A stretch of 18,353 nucleotides of DNA from Myxococcales bacterium (lineage in GTDB: Bacteria; Myxococcota; Bradymonadia; UBA7976; UBA1532). Where the stretch lies: the NCBI GenBank assembly GCA_020430675.1, contig JAGQJJ010000008.1, positions 1-18,353 of the forward strand. Reading direction: 5' to 3'. The notes beneath the pieces were generated by a model. That model had not been told where the DNA came from. It worked only from the letters and a program-made list of their open reading frames with translations, and did no database searches. Both the position numbers and the translations under genes were made by a program. Below, one piece after another: positions 7,510 to 17,317 of this stretch (its first letter is position 1; every line of letters starts with the position of its first letter).

Positions 7510-7596
7510 GGCGCTTCTCCCCAGAAGGCCCGCCCCTTGTAGCAGGGGGTGCCCGATCGGCGCACGGGCAATCCGGCTTGCGCAACGGACGCCAAG

Positions 7597-8241
7597 ATGC
7601 GACGCATGCCCGCCATGAAGCGGTATTGGCTGATCGCGGGCGGGATGATGGGGCTCATGCTGGCCCTGTTTGGCGTCGTCGAGGCGCTGGGCGTGCCGCT
7701 CTTGACCGATCCGGCGCCGTGGATGAATCAGGGCGGCCCGATCGCGGCGGCGGTGGGCGTGGGGTTGCTGGTGGCCGACGTGGTGCTGCCCGTACCCTCA
7801 AGCCTGGTGATGGTGGCCCACGGCGCGCTGTTTGGCGTGGTGATCGGCGCCGCGCTCTCGCTGGTCGGCAGCGTCGGCTCCGCCGCGCTGGCCTTTGCCA
7901 TCGGGCGCCGCGGCGGGCCCTGGCTGCATCGCCTAGTCACCGCCGATGAGCGCGCCCGCGCCGATCGCCTGCTCGCCCGCTACGGCGGCGTCGCCATCAT
8001 GCTCTCGCGCCCGCTGCCGCTGCTGGCCGAGACGGTGGCCCTGCTCGCCGGCACCTCACCGATGGGCTTCGGCCGCGCCATGGTCGCCGCGACCGTGGGC
8101 AGCCTGCCGCCGTCCATCCTGTATGCCGTCACCGGGGCCTCGGCCATGAAGCTCGACGACCAGCTCTTGATCATGGGCGCCGTCTTTGCCGTCACCGGCG
8201 TCGCGTTTGCCGTCGCCCGCGCGGTGGAGCGCCGCCTATGA
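7597..8241 (+). CDS. VTT-domain (DedA/SNARE-associated) membrane protein
   Basis: An integral inner-membrane protein of about 210 residues with the VTT fold. An N-terminal helix (WLIAGGMMGLMLALFGVV) leads to the conserved region VVLPVPSSLVMVAHGALFG, then GSVGSAALAFAIGRRGG, and then the second signature SRPLPLLAETVALLAGTSP. The last helix is LLIMGAVFAVTGVAFAVA. Members of this superfamily (DedA, TVP38/TMEM64, VTT) are linked to lipid scrambling or flipping and proton-coupled transport; the substrate here is unknown. The start is uncertain: ATG 7597 has a weak GGA upstream, while ATG 7606 and ATG 7615 (MKRYW) are also possible and 7615 may fit the helix best; the frame is open from GTG 7549. 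It overlaps the xdhC-like gene by ATGA at 8238-8241. The divergent 5' gap to pgi shows no clear promoter. Confidence 0.85.
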   Translation: MRRMPAMKRYWLIAGGMMGLMLALFGVVEALGVPLLTDPAPWMNQGGPIAAAVGVGLLVADVVLPVPSSLVMVAHGALFGVVIGAALSLVGSVGSAALAFAIGRRGGPWLHRLVTADERARADRLLARYGGVAIMLSRPLPLLAETVALLAGTSPMGFGRAMVAATVGSLPPSILYAVTGASAMKLDDQLLIMGAVFAVTGVAFAVARAVERRL

Positions 8242-9017
8242 GCGCCTCGTTCGCCGCCCTGGCCGCGCTCGAAGCGGCGCGCCGGCCCTTTGTGCTGGCC
8301 ACGGTCATCGAGACCGGCGGCTCGACGCCGCGCCACGCCGGCGCGCGCATGGCGGTGCACGCCGGCGGCGCCATCGGCACGGTGGGCGGGGGCGCGTTCG
8401 AGCACCGGGTCATCGCGGTGGCCGAGGCGCTGCTCGCCGATGGCGCGCGGCAGACCGACCGCTTCGACGTGCATCTGGTGCGCGACCTGGGCATGTGCTG
8501 TGGGGGCAAGATGAGCGTGTTTCTCGAAAAGGTCGAGCCGGCCCCGCGGCTGCGCATCTACGGCGCGGGCCATGTCGGCGCGGCGACGGCGCGGGTGGCG
8601 CAGCTCGCCGGCTTTGCGGTGCGGGTCATCGACGCACGCGCTGAGTGGGCCGATCCGACGCGGTTCCCCGCCGAGGTGCAGGTTGAAGACGCCGAGCCGG
8701 AAGACCATCTGCGCGGGCACCCGACCGCCGCGGACGAGTTTGTTGTTGTCGTCACCCACGACCACGCGCTCGACGAAGCCATGGTGCGCCATCTGCTTGG
8801 CGGCGACTTGACCTGGCTCGGCCTCATCGGCAGCCGCGGCAAATGGGGCCGTTTTCGCAAGCGCCTGAGCGCGCGCGGCCTCGACGACGCCGCCCTCGAC
8901 CGCGTGCGCTGCCCGGTCGGCCTCGACATCGGCGCGCTGACGCCCGAAGAGATCGCGGTGAGCATCGTGGCCGAGCTGATCACGGTGCGCCGAGGCGGCC
9001 CGCGGTGGAACGGGTAG
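8238..9017 (+). CDS. XdhC-family molybdenum hydroxylase maturation protein
   Basis: The 259-residue product has the XdhC/CoxI layout. The N-terminal domain has ATVIETGGSTPRHAGARM (21-38), GTVGGGAFE (47-55) and the cysteine motif LGMCCGGKM (84-92). A Rossmann domain follows, starting RIYGAGHVG (106-114), and the conserved C-terminus reads GLIGSRGKWGRFRKRL then CPVGLDIGALTPEEIAVSI. XdhC proteins bind molybdenum cofactor, help add the terminal sulfido ligand and deliver it to xanthine-dehydrogenase-type enzymes. The ATG overlaps the previous stop (ATGA), with GGAG at 8226-8229. The next gene begins inside its last codons, so the two are probably translated together. The partner is MobA/MocA-like, which supports a cofactor role. 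No molybdenum hydroxylase subunit is in the window. Paralogues named XdhC, CoxI or PucA cannot be separated from sequence alone. Confidence 0.92.
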   Translation: MSASFAALAALEAARRPFVLATVIETGGSTPRHAGARMAVHAGGAIGTVGGGAFEHRVIAVAEALLADGARQTDRFDVHLVRDLGMCCGGKMSVFLEKVEPAPRLRIYGAGHVGAATARVAQLAGFAVRVIDARAEWADPTRFPAEVQVEDAEPEDHLRGHPTAADEFVVVVTHDHALDEAMVRHLLGGDLTWLGLIGSRGKWGRFRKRLSARGLDDAALDRVRCPVGLDIGALTPEEIAVSIVAELITVRRGGPRWNG

Positions 9018-9568
9018 GCGGTCTCATCCTGGCCGGTGGGGCCTCGACCCGAATGGGGCGCCCGAAGGCGTTGCTGTGCATCGAGGGCGAGACGTTCATG
9101 GCCCGGCTGGTGCGCCTCTTTGCCGCGGCGGGCTGCGATCCCATCGCGGTGGTGGTCGGCGCCGACGCCGCGGTGCTCGCGCCCGCTGTGCCTGCGCCGG
9201 CCTTTGCCGTGCATGCCATCGACTGGGCCGCCGGCATGCGCGCCAGTCTGCGCGCCGGCCTCGCCGCCCTGCCACCGGGGCCGGTGCTGCTGACCCACGT
9301 CGACCGCCCCATCATCGACCCGACCACCCTCGCCACCTTGGTCGCCGCGACGACCAACCGCCCGGTGATCCCGACGCACCGGGGCGAGCCCGGCCACCCC
9401 GTGCGCCTGCCCGCCGGCCTGCGCGCGCGCCTGCTCGAAGCCGATGACACCCCGCTGCGCGAACTGCTCGCCGCCGCGCCCGCCTTGACCCTGCCGGTCG
9501 ACGATCCCGGCGTGCTGCTCAATCTCAATACACCCGCCGATTTTGCCGCCGTGACGGGCATCGACTGA
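9005..9568 (+). CDS. MobA/MocA-like molybdenum cofactor nucleotidyltransferase
   Basis: The 187-residue product carries the NTP-transferase signature [19 protein letters not shown] (residues 6-24). A divalent-metal-binding LLTHVDRP (DxP-type) segment comes next, then [11 protein letters not shown], and the terminal NLNTPADF is common in the family. MobA makes molybdopterin guanine dinucleotide and MocA the cytosine form. Pairing with XdhC favours a MocA-like CTP role, because xanthine-dehydrogenase-type hydroxylases often use the cytosine dinucleotide cofactor; this choice is inference. Start GTG 9005 overlaps the xdhC-like stop by 13 bases; GAGG at 8992-8995 lies 9 bases upstream. The frame is open further left, but only inside the xdhC-like gene, and the family N-terminus begins at this GTG. 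Confidence 0.85.
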   Translation: MERVGGLILAGGASTRMGRPKALLCIEGETFMARLVRLFAAAGCDPIAVVVGADAAVLAPAVPAPAFAVHAIDWAAGMRASLRAGLAALPPGPVLLTHVDRPIIDPTTLATLVAATTNRPVIPTHRGEPGHPVRLPAGLRARLLEADDTPLRELLAAAPALTLPVDDPGVLLNLNTPADFAAVTGID

Positions 9569-9597
9569 GCCGCTCGGTCGGTTATGGCCCGCGTCCC

Positions 9598-9625
9598 TTG
9601 CATCTCGCTTCGCCGCGCTTAAGAT
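9598..9625 (+). promoter_or_regulatory. Candidate sigma-70 promoter for secA-argJ
   Basis: TTGCAT (9598-9603) and TAAGAT (9620-9625) are spaced by 16 bases in the 131-base gap before secA. The -10 resembles TATAAT (four of six) and the -35 resembles TTGACA (four of six). The predicted start is near 9632, giving a leader of about 68 bases. This is the most promoter-like AT-richer patch in the gap, but it is unproven. Confidence 0.45.
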
Positions 9626-9688
9626 ATGGCGCCCCTTTGCCCGGCCGGGGCTCTGGCAGCGCCCATCGCGGCGTGGTCCGGCGCCCCC

Positions 9689-9694
9689 AGGAGG
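9689..9694 (+). promoter_or_regulatory. Shine-Dalgarno deciding the secA start
   Basis: A full AGGAGG lies 5 bases before GTG 9700. This fixes the start against the 34 extra in-frame codons upstream (from 9598), which do not resemble SecA and would cover the candidate promoter. Confidence 0.8.
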
Positions 9695-9699
9695 CCCGC

Positions 9700-12569
<2,870 letters not shown>

Positions 12570-12573
<4 letters not shown>

Positions 12574-13757
12574 AAGAAGCGTCGAGCGGCGTGCCGGGCT
12601 TCCGGTTCGCCGGGCTGCCCTGCGGCATCAAAAAGACCGGCGCGCCCGATCTGGCCCTGCTCGTGGCCGACGCGGTGGCGCCTTGCGCGGGCGTCTTCAC
12701 CACCAACCGCGTGGTCGCCGCGCCGGTGGTGCAGAGCCGGGAGAAGCTCTCGCTGCACGGCAAGGCCCGGGCGGTCATCATCAACAGCGGCAACGCCAAC
12801 GCCTGCACCGGCGCCCGCGGCGCCGAAGACGCCCGGCGCATGGCCGAAGCGGCCGCGGCGCAGCTCGGGTGCAGCGCCGACGAGGTGCTAGTCTGCAGCA
12901 CCGGGGTCATCGGCGCGACGCTGCCCATCGAGCGCATCGAAGCGGCGCTGCCCGACGCGGTGGCGCGCTTGTCAAGCGATGGACTGGCCGACTTCGCCGA
13001 GGCCATCCGCACCACCGATACCCAGCGCAAGATGCGACGATCCACCTTCGGGTGGGATGGCCGCGACTACCACCTCGCCGGCGCGGTCAAAGGCGCGGGC
13101 ATGATCCACCCCAACATGGCGACGATGCTCGCTTTTCTCGTGACCGACGCCCCGGTCGCGCCCGACGAGCTGTTCGGCGTCTGGTACCGGGTCTGCCATC
13201 GCACCTTCAACGCCATCACCATCGACGGCGACACCAGCACCAATGACACCGCGCTCTTGTTTGCGGGCGCGCTCGGCGAGCCGCTGACCGGCGACGGCCT
13301 GGCCGCGTTGGAGCACGCGCTGGGCGAGCTGGCGCGCGAATTGGCGCTCGACATCATCCGTGACGCCGAGGGCGGCACGAAGACGGTCGCCATCTCGGTC
13401 ACCGGCGCCGCGTCGCTGGCCGACGCCGCCGCCGCCGCCGAGGCCATCGCGCTCAGCCCGCTGGTCAAGACGGCGCTGCACGGCGAAGACCCCAACTGGG
13501 GCCGCATCATCGCCGCCGCCGGGCGCAGCGGCGCCAGCTTCCATCCTGATGGTCTGCGCCTGTGGATCGGCGACACCCTGCTCTACGCCGACGGCCAATG
13601 GCAGGGCCCGGTCGCCGAGGCCGAAGCCCACGACGTGATGCAGACCGTCGAGTACGGCATCCGCCTCGACCTGGGCAGCGGTCGGGCGCATCGCACGCTG
13701 TACACCTGCGACCTGTCGGCCGACTACGTGCGCATCAACGCCGATTATCGGAGCTGA
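12570..13757 (+). CDS. argJ: Bifunctional ornithine acetyltransferase / N-acetylglutamate synthase
   Basis: The 395-residue product transfers acetyl between N-acetylornithine and glutamate in the recycling arginine pathway. The proenzyme cuts itself at [14 protein letters not shown], between A184 and T185; the new N-terminal threonine is the nucleophile. The oxyanion-hole pair T111-G112 is in CSTGVIG, and [10 protein letters not shown] (72-81), [10 protein letters not shown] and the C-terminal EDPNWGRII are conserved. It ends in NADYRS rather than the common final threonine. Whether it is mono- or bifunctional (using acetyl-CoA too) cannot be told from sequence. The start overlaps secA by ATGA (12570-12573) with no strong separate RBS, so coupling to secA is likely. 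A short (GCC) run near 13423-13438 encodes an alanine stretch. Confidence 0.96.
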
Positions 13758-13783
13758 GGCTGCAACGGGTCGGGTCGTCCGGG

Positions 13784-13789
13784 TATGAT
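13784..13789 (+). promoter_or_regulatory. Candidate -10 element before the sorting-signal protein
   Basis: TATGAT matches the sigma-70 -10 at five of six positions and lies 27 bases before the ATG at 13817. The upstream -35 region (near 13760-13766, CTGCAA-like, 18-base spacing) is poor, so support is limited. Confidence 0.35.
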
Positions 13790-13816
13790 GCCCCGCGCTC
13801 CCGTTGGAGGTCACCG

Positions 13817-15112
13817 ATGAAGCACCCGTTCCTGGCCGCCGTGCTGACCGCCGTGTTCGCCCTGGCCCGGCCCGCGTTGGCACCCGCGCAGACCTGCGGG
13901 CCGACGCAGCAGACCATCGGCTGGTCGCAGCCCAACAAGGTGCCGATCCAGAGCGAGAACGCGACGCGCTGGCCGGTCGACGCCAGCGTGCGCATCGCCT
14001 ATGGCGGGCCCTGGTGCCCGACCGAAGATCAGGTCTCCCTGATCTACCTGCGCCGCAACGCCGACAACACCATCAGCGAGGTGCCGCTGGCCGCGCAGGT
14101 GCGGCTCAAGACGCCCTACAAGCTGGTCACCAACGCGCCCGACCCGCTGACCATCCTTGAGATCGACCCCGACGAGCCCTTCGAAGAGCGCGCCGACTAC
14201 CGCGTGGTCGTGCGCCCGCCCAACCCGGCGCTCGCGGCCTTTGCCGAGCACACGATCGAATTCCGCACCCGCGGCGCGGGCGCCGAGCCCATCCCCGACT
14301 TCGAGGGCGCGCTCTCGGTCGAGCTCGATGGCAACCGCTGCCAGCTCGACTCGGGCCCGTTCGAGGCGGCCGACAACTCGAACCCGGCCTGCCCCACGCC
14401 CAACCGGCTGCGCCTCGCGGTGCTCTTCCAGCCGCTCGACCGGCCCGAGATCGCCTATAGCATCTACCGCACGTCCACTACGCCGATGGACGAAGAGGGC
14501 AATCTCGATCCCGGCGCGGCCGATGAGACGCCCATCCCGGTGGGCTTCGAAAACGGCGCCCGCGACGTGCTGGGCACCGGCATCCCGATGCGGCGCTCTC
14601 AGGTGCGCGTGCCCTATTACCCCATCCCGCGGCGCGATTGCTTTGCGGTGCGCGCGCTCGACGAGTACGGCCGCGAGCGCGGCGATCTGGAGGCCGAGAC
14701 CTGCATCGACCTGCTGCCGCTGCAGCCCTGCCCCGAGGGCTGCGAGCCGGGCACGCCGATGTGCTTCGTCTTCCCCGAGCCCAACCCGTTCGAGACGGTC
14801 GATCCGATCTCCGGCCAGCTGTGCAGCAATATCGGCATCAATGGCGGCGACCCCGATCGGCCCATCCCGCCGGTCGGCGAAGACCCCGAGCCCGAAGACG
14901 ACGCCGGCCTGTCCGACGGCGGCATGCTCGACGACCTCGGTCCGGTCGACGGGGACGGCGGCGCCGGCCAGGGCGGCGGCGGCGGAGGCGGCGGCTGCCT
15001 GCGCGTCGCGCCCGGCGCCCATGACACGCCGTGGTCGGTCTGGTTGATGCTGCTCGCGCCCGCCCTGCTCGCCTTGCGCCGCCGTCGTGACAGCGGCGCG
15101 CAAGTCCGTTGA
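13817..15112 (+). CDS. Secreted beta-rich protein with MYXO-CTERM-like C-terminal anchor
   Basis: The 431-residue protein starts with a Sec signal peptide (MKHPFLAAVLTAVFALARP, cleavage near ALAPAQ-TC). The body has no family I can name. Its first third (about 26-155), with PVDASVRIAY, the final Y-x-V-V-V-R and FRTRG, looks like a bacterial Ig-like (Big_5-type) beta sandwich. Cysteines are many and probably paired (for example PCPEGCEPGTPMC). A low-complexity Asp/Gly linker precedes a run of eight glycines, Cys394, a hydrophobic helix (about 406-420, VWLMLLAPALLAL) and RRRR (421-424). This tail resembles the myxobacterial MYXO-CTERM signal, which is thought to be processed at the cysteine by a rhombosortase-like myxosortase. 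Start ATG 13817 has GGAGG (13806-13810) 6 bases upstream. It is 59 bases after argJ with its own candidate -10. Confidence 0.82.
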   Translation: MKHPFLAAVLTAVFALARPALAPAQTCGPTQQTIGWSQPNKVPIQSENATRWPVDASVRIAYGGPWCPTEDQVSLIYLRRNADNTISEVPLAAQVRLKTPYKLVTNAPDPLTILEIDPDEPFEERADYRVVVRPPNPALAAFAEHTIEFRTRGAGAEPIPDFEGALSVELDGNRCQLDSGPFEAADNSNPACPTPNRLRLAVLFQPLDRPEIAYSIYRTSTTPMDEEGNLDPGAADETPIPVGFENGARDVLGTGIPMRRSQVRVPYYPIPRRDCFAVRALDEYGRERGDLEAETCIDLLPLQPCPEGCEPGTPMCFVFPEPNPFETVDPISGQLCSNIGINGGDPDRPIPPVGEDPEPEDDAGLSDGGMLDDLGPVDGDGGAGQGGGGGGGGCLRVAPGAHDTPWSVWLMLLAPALLALRRRRDSGAQVR

Positions 15113-15319
15113 TGCCCCAAGCGCGCCGGACGCGGCGTCGCTGGCAAGGCCGAGAGCAGAGGTTATGCCAAAGCATCATCGAGCGGCCAAGCCCGCGACG
15201 CGACGGGGCGCCGGCCGGTCGCGCAGCGACAGAACGTCGCCAGCGGCGTCGCGGACAAGCGCGACGGCATCAACGGCGCCGCGCACCGCTGTCATCGCGG
15301 CGCCCTTCCCGGAGTCCCC
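15113..15319. other. 207-base gap upstream of hisS with no supported gene
   Basis: The stretch is GC-rich and shows several GCGGCGTCGC-like repeats (near 15131-15140 and 15254-15263) that could pair with nearby segments. I see no tRNA-like fold, T-box, or convincing promoter. Open frames cross it on both strands but have no RBS or family signal. It probably holds the hisS promoter and leader. Confidence 0.45.
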
Positions 15320-16612
15320 ATGCCCGACGTACAAGCCCGAGTCCTCAAGGGCTTCCGCGATTATCTGCCCGACACCATGCTGCCGCGGCAGCGCATGCTC
15401 GACCGCATCGCCCAGACGTTCGAGTCGTTCGGCTTCGCCCCGCTGGCCACGCCGGCGCTTGAGTACGCCGACATCCTGCTCGGCAAGTACGGCGACGAGG
15501 GCGACAAGCTGCTGTATCGCTTCGAAGACAACGGCGGCCGCGATGTGGCGCTGCGCTATGACCTGACGGTGCCGCTGGCCCGGGTCGTGGCGATGAACGG
15601 CCAGTTGCCGCGGCCGTTTCGGCGCTACCAGATCGCCCCGGTCTGGCGCGCCGAGAAGCCCGGTCGCGGGCGCTTTCGCGAGTTCGTGCAATGCGACGTC
15701 GACATCGTCGGCGTGCCCGATCTGATGGCCGACGCCGAGTGCCTGGCGGTCGGCGCTTCGGTGCTGCGCGCGCTGGGCGTCTTGGACTTCGAGCTGCGGG
15801 TCAACAACCGCAAGCTGCTCACCGGCATGCTGGCCCGGCTGGGCATCGACGAGGGCCCGCCCGCGCTCGGCGTGCTGCGCACGGTCGACAAGCTGCCCAA
15901 GATCGGCGAAGCCGCGGTGCGCGGCCTGCTGGCCACCGAAAATGGTCTTGAGAACAAGCAGATCGACGGCATCTTCGAGTTCCTCGGCCTCGACCCGAGC
16001 ACGCTGCGCGACTGGTTCGCGGACAGCCCCATCGGCCGGCAAGGCGCCGACGAGTTGATCGAGCTGCTCAAGCTGGCCGACGAGCTGGGCGTGGGCGACA
16101 AGGTGCGCATCGACCTCTCGATCGCGCGAGGCCTCGACTATTACACCGGCACCATCTACGAGACCTTCCTGACCGCGCTCGAAGGCCTGGGCTCGGTCAT
16201 GTCGGGTGGCCGTTATGACGAGCTGCTGACGTTGTTCGGCGGCCCGGCGGTGCCCGCGGTCGGCATCAGTCTGGGCGTCGACCGCCTGCTCGCCGGATTG
16301 CTGGAGTTGGGCGTCGTGCAAGCGACGAGCACGCCTTCGCGGGTGCTGGTGACCGTCTTCGACGCCGCCTCGCGCCCGCACAGCTACCGCTGCGCCGCTG
16401 CCCTGCGCGCCGGCGGCGTGGCCGCCGAGGTCTTCCCCGGCGCGCCGCGCATGAAAAAGCAGCTCGCGCACGCCAACCGCATGGGCATCCCGTTTGCGGT
16501 GATCGTCGGCCCCGACGAAGCGGCGCGCGGCGAGGTGCAGCTCAAGGACCTGCGCAGCGGCGAACAGGCCGCGGTCAGTCTGGCGGCGTTGATCGAGCGA
16601 ACCCACCGCTGA
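15320..16612 (+). CDS. hisS: Histidyl-tRNA synthetase
   Basis: The 430-residue class II synthetase charges tRNA-His. It begins KGFRDYLPDTMLPRQRM, the usual HisRS N-terminus. Motif 2 is visible around RRYQIAPVWRAEKPGRGRFREF (split near residue 112) followed by QCDVDIVG. The histidine-specific signature IARGLDYYTGTIYE begins at 268, with the catalytic arginine R270 and the tyrosines of the pocket. MSGGRYDELL and motif 3 AVGISLGVDRLLAGLLEL complete the core. A C-terminal anticodon-binding domain (about 335-430) follows, with VLVTVFD and FPGAPRMKKQLAHANRMGI. Length is normal. Start ATG 15320 has GGAG (15311-15314) 5 bases upstream. The first HisA residue is Ile rather than the common Leu, a conservative change. 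The 207-base gap suggests its own promoter. Confidence 0.97.
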   Translation: MPDVQARVLKGFRDYLPDTMLPRQRMLDRIAQTFESFGFAPLATPALEYADILLGKYGDEGDKLLYRFEDNGGRDVALRYDLTVPLARVVAMNGQLPRPFRRYQIAPVWRAEKPGRGRFREFVQCDVDIVGVPDLMADAECLAVGASVLRALGVLDFELRVNNRKLLTGMLARLGIDEGPPALGVLRTVDKLPKIGEAAVRGLLATENGLENKQIDGIFEFLGLDPSTLRDWFADSPIGRQGADELIELLKLADELGVGDKVRIDLSIARGLDYYTGTIYETFLTALEGLGSVMSGGRYDELLTLFGGPAVPAVGISLGVDRLLAGLLELGVVQATSTPSRVLVTVFDAASRPHSYRCAAALRAGGVAAEVFPGAPRMKKQLAHANRMGIPFAVIVGPDEAARGEVQLKDLRSGEQAAVSLAALIERTHR

Positions 16613-16635
16613 CGTAGACCTCGCCGGTGTTTTTT
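16604..16635 (+). terminator. Possible weak intrinsic terminator after hisS
   Basis: CACCG (16604-16608) can pair with CGGTG (16625-16629), directly followed by six T (16630-16635). The stem is only 5 bp with a 16-base loop and it includes the last hisS codons, so function is doubtful. The T-run is notable in such GC-rich DNA. Confidence 0.3.
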
Positions 16636-16663
16636 GGCAACGTGCCGGGCACCCCCATGCGTT

Positions 16664-16667
16664 GAGG
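16664..16667 (+). promoter_or_regulatory. Shine-Dalgarno deciding the lipoprotein start
   Basis: GAGG lies 6 bases before ATG 16674, supporting it over the in-frame TTG 16662. A two-codon frame ATG CGT TGA (16657-16665) touches this site and is probably chance. Confidence 0.5.
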
Positions 16668-16673
16668 TGGCCC

Positions 16674-17309
16674 ATGCGCCCGTTGTTTTTTGTCGCCACT
16701 GCGCTCGCGCTGACCGCGTGCAAGGACCAGTCAGGCCCCTCGGCCCGCGATCGCATCCTCTCGCAAGCCGCCTCGTGCGAGCAGGATGACCAATGCGCCG
16801 ACGGCTTCATCTGCCAGGACAAGAAGTGCACGAAGGGCGAGCGCAGCGCCGCCGAGATCGCCGCGCGCAAGAAGGAGGAGCTCGCCAAGAAGGCCGCCGA
16901 AGAGGCGGCGAAGCGGGCGACCAAACCCGGCGAAGGCCGCATGACCATCCGCATCTGCCCCGGCTTCAAGAACACGCCCGAAGCCATCGGCACCATCATC
17001 GCAACCCATCAAGAGACCAAGCAGCGCCACTTCATCCATATGGCCCGCGAGGCGCCCGACCTGGGCTGGAAGATGGAGTTCGACTACTGGTCGCTGCCGA
17101 TGGGCAAATACGACGTCATCGCCGAGTACGGCATCCAGAAGAACGGCATCGTCGATACGGTGAAGCTCAAGTGCGACAAGGACGCCAAGCCCTGCCGCGA
17201 CGAGCTGATCCGCGAGATGGAGCCCGTGCCGCCCGATCAGATCCCGCCCCGGGAGTACGATGAGAAGGGCAACCCCAAGTTCAAGGCGTGTGACTTCGTC
17301 GCCGAATAG
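16674..17309 (+). CDS. Predicted lipoprotein with small Cys module and charged helix
   Basis: The 211-residue product has a short lipoprotein signal (MRPLFFVATALALTAC) with lipidated Cys16. Soon after is a compact Cys motif, CEQDDQCADGFICQDKKC (C35, C41, C47, C52), of the kind repeated in many myxobacterial secreted proteins and probably disulfide-bonded. Residues about 54-83 form a Lys/Glu/Ala-rich helix that may be coiled coil. The C-terminal half (about 88-211) starts MTIRICPGFKN, includes HFIHMAREAPDLGWKMEFDYW and has two further cysteine pairs; it looks globular and beta-rich, and I recognise no family. It is 61 bases after hisS and converges with the YihY gene, with only 8 bases between stops. 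A surface or periplasmic role is inferred. Confidence 0.78.
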   Translation: MRPLFFVATALALTACKDQSGPSARDRILSQAASCEQDDQCADGFICQDKKCTKGERSAAEIAARKKEELAKKAAEEAAKRATKPGEGRMTIRICPGFKNTPEAIGTIIATHQETKQRHFIHMAREAPDLGWKMEFDYWSLPMGKYDVIAEYGIQKNGIVDTVKLKCDKDAKPCRDELIREMEPVPPDQIPPREYDEKGNPKFKACDFVAE

Positions 17310-17317
17310 GTGATCAC

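Noticed and set aside
9598..9699. 34-residue N-terminal extension of SecA
   Set aside because: It does not resemble SecA, overlaps the candidate promoter, and a full AGGAGG precedes GTG 9700.
13420..13445. GCC tandem repeat in argJ
   Set aside because: It simply encodes an alanine run in a GC-rich gene, in frame and in a variable part of the family.
15141..15168. Possible hisS promoter (CTGGCA, 16 bases, TTATGC)
   Set aside because: The -10 match is too poor to support a call.
15176..16999. 607-codon minus-strand open frame opposite hisS and the lipoprotein gene
   Set aside because: HisRS motifs fix the plus strand; the antisense product is low-complexity with no motif or RBS.
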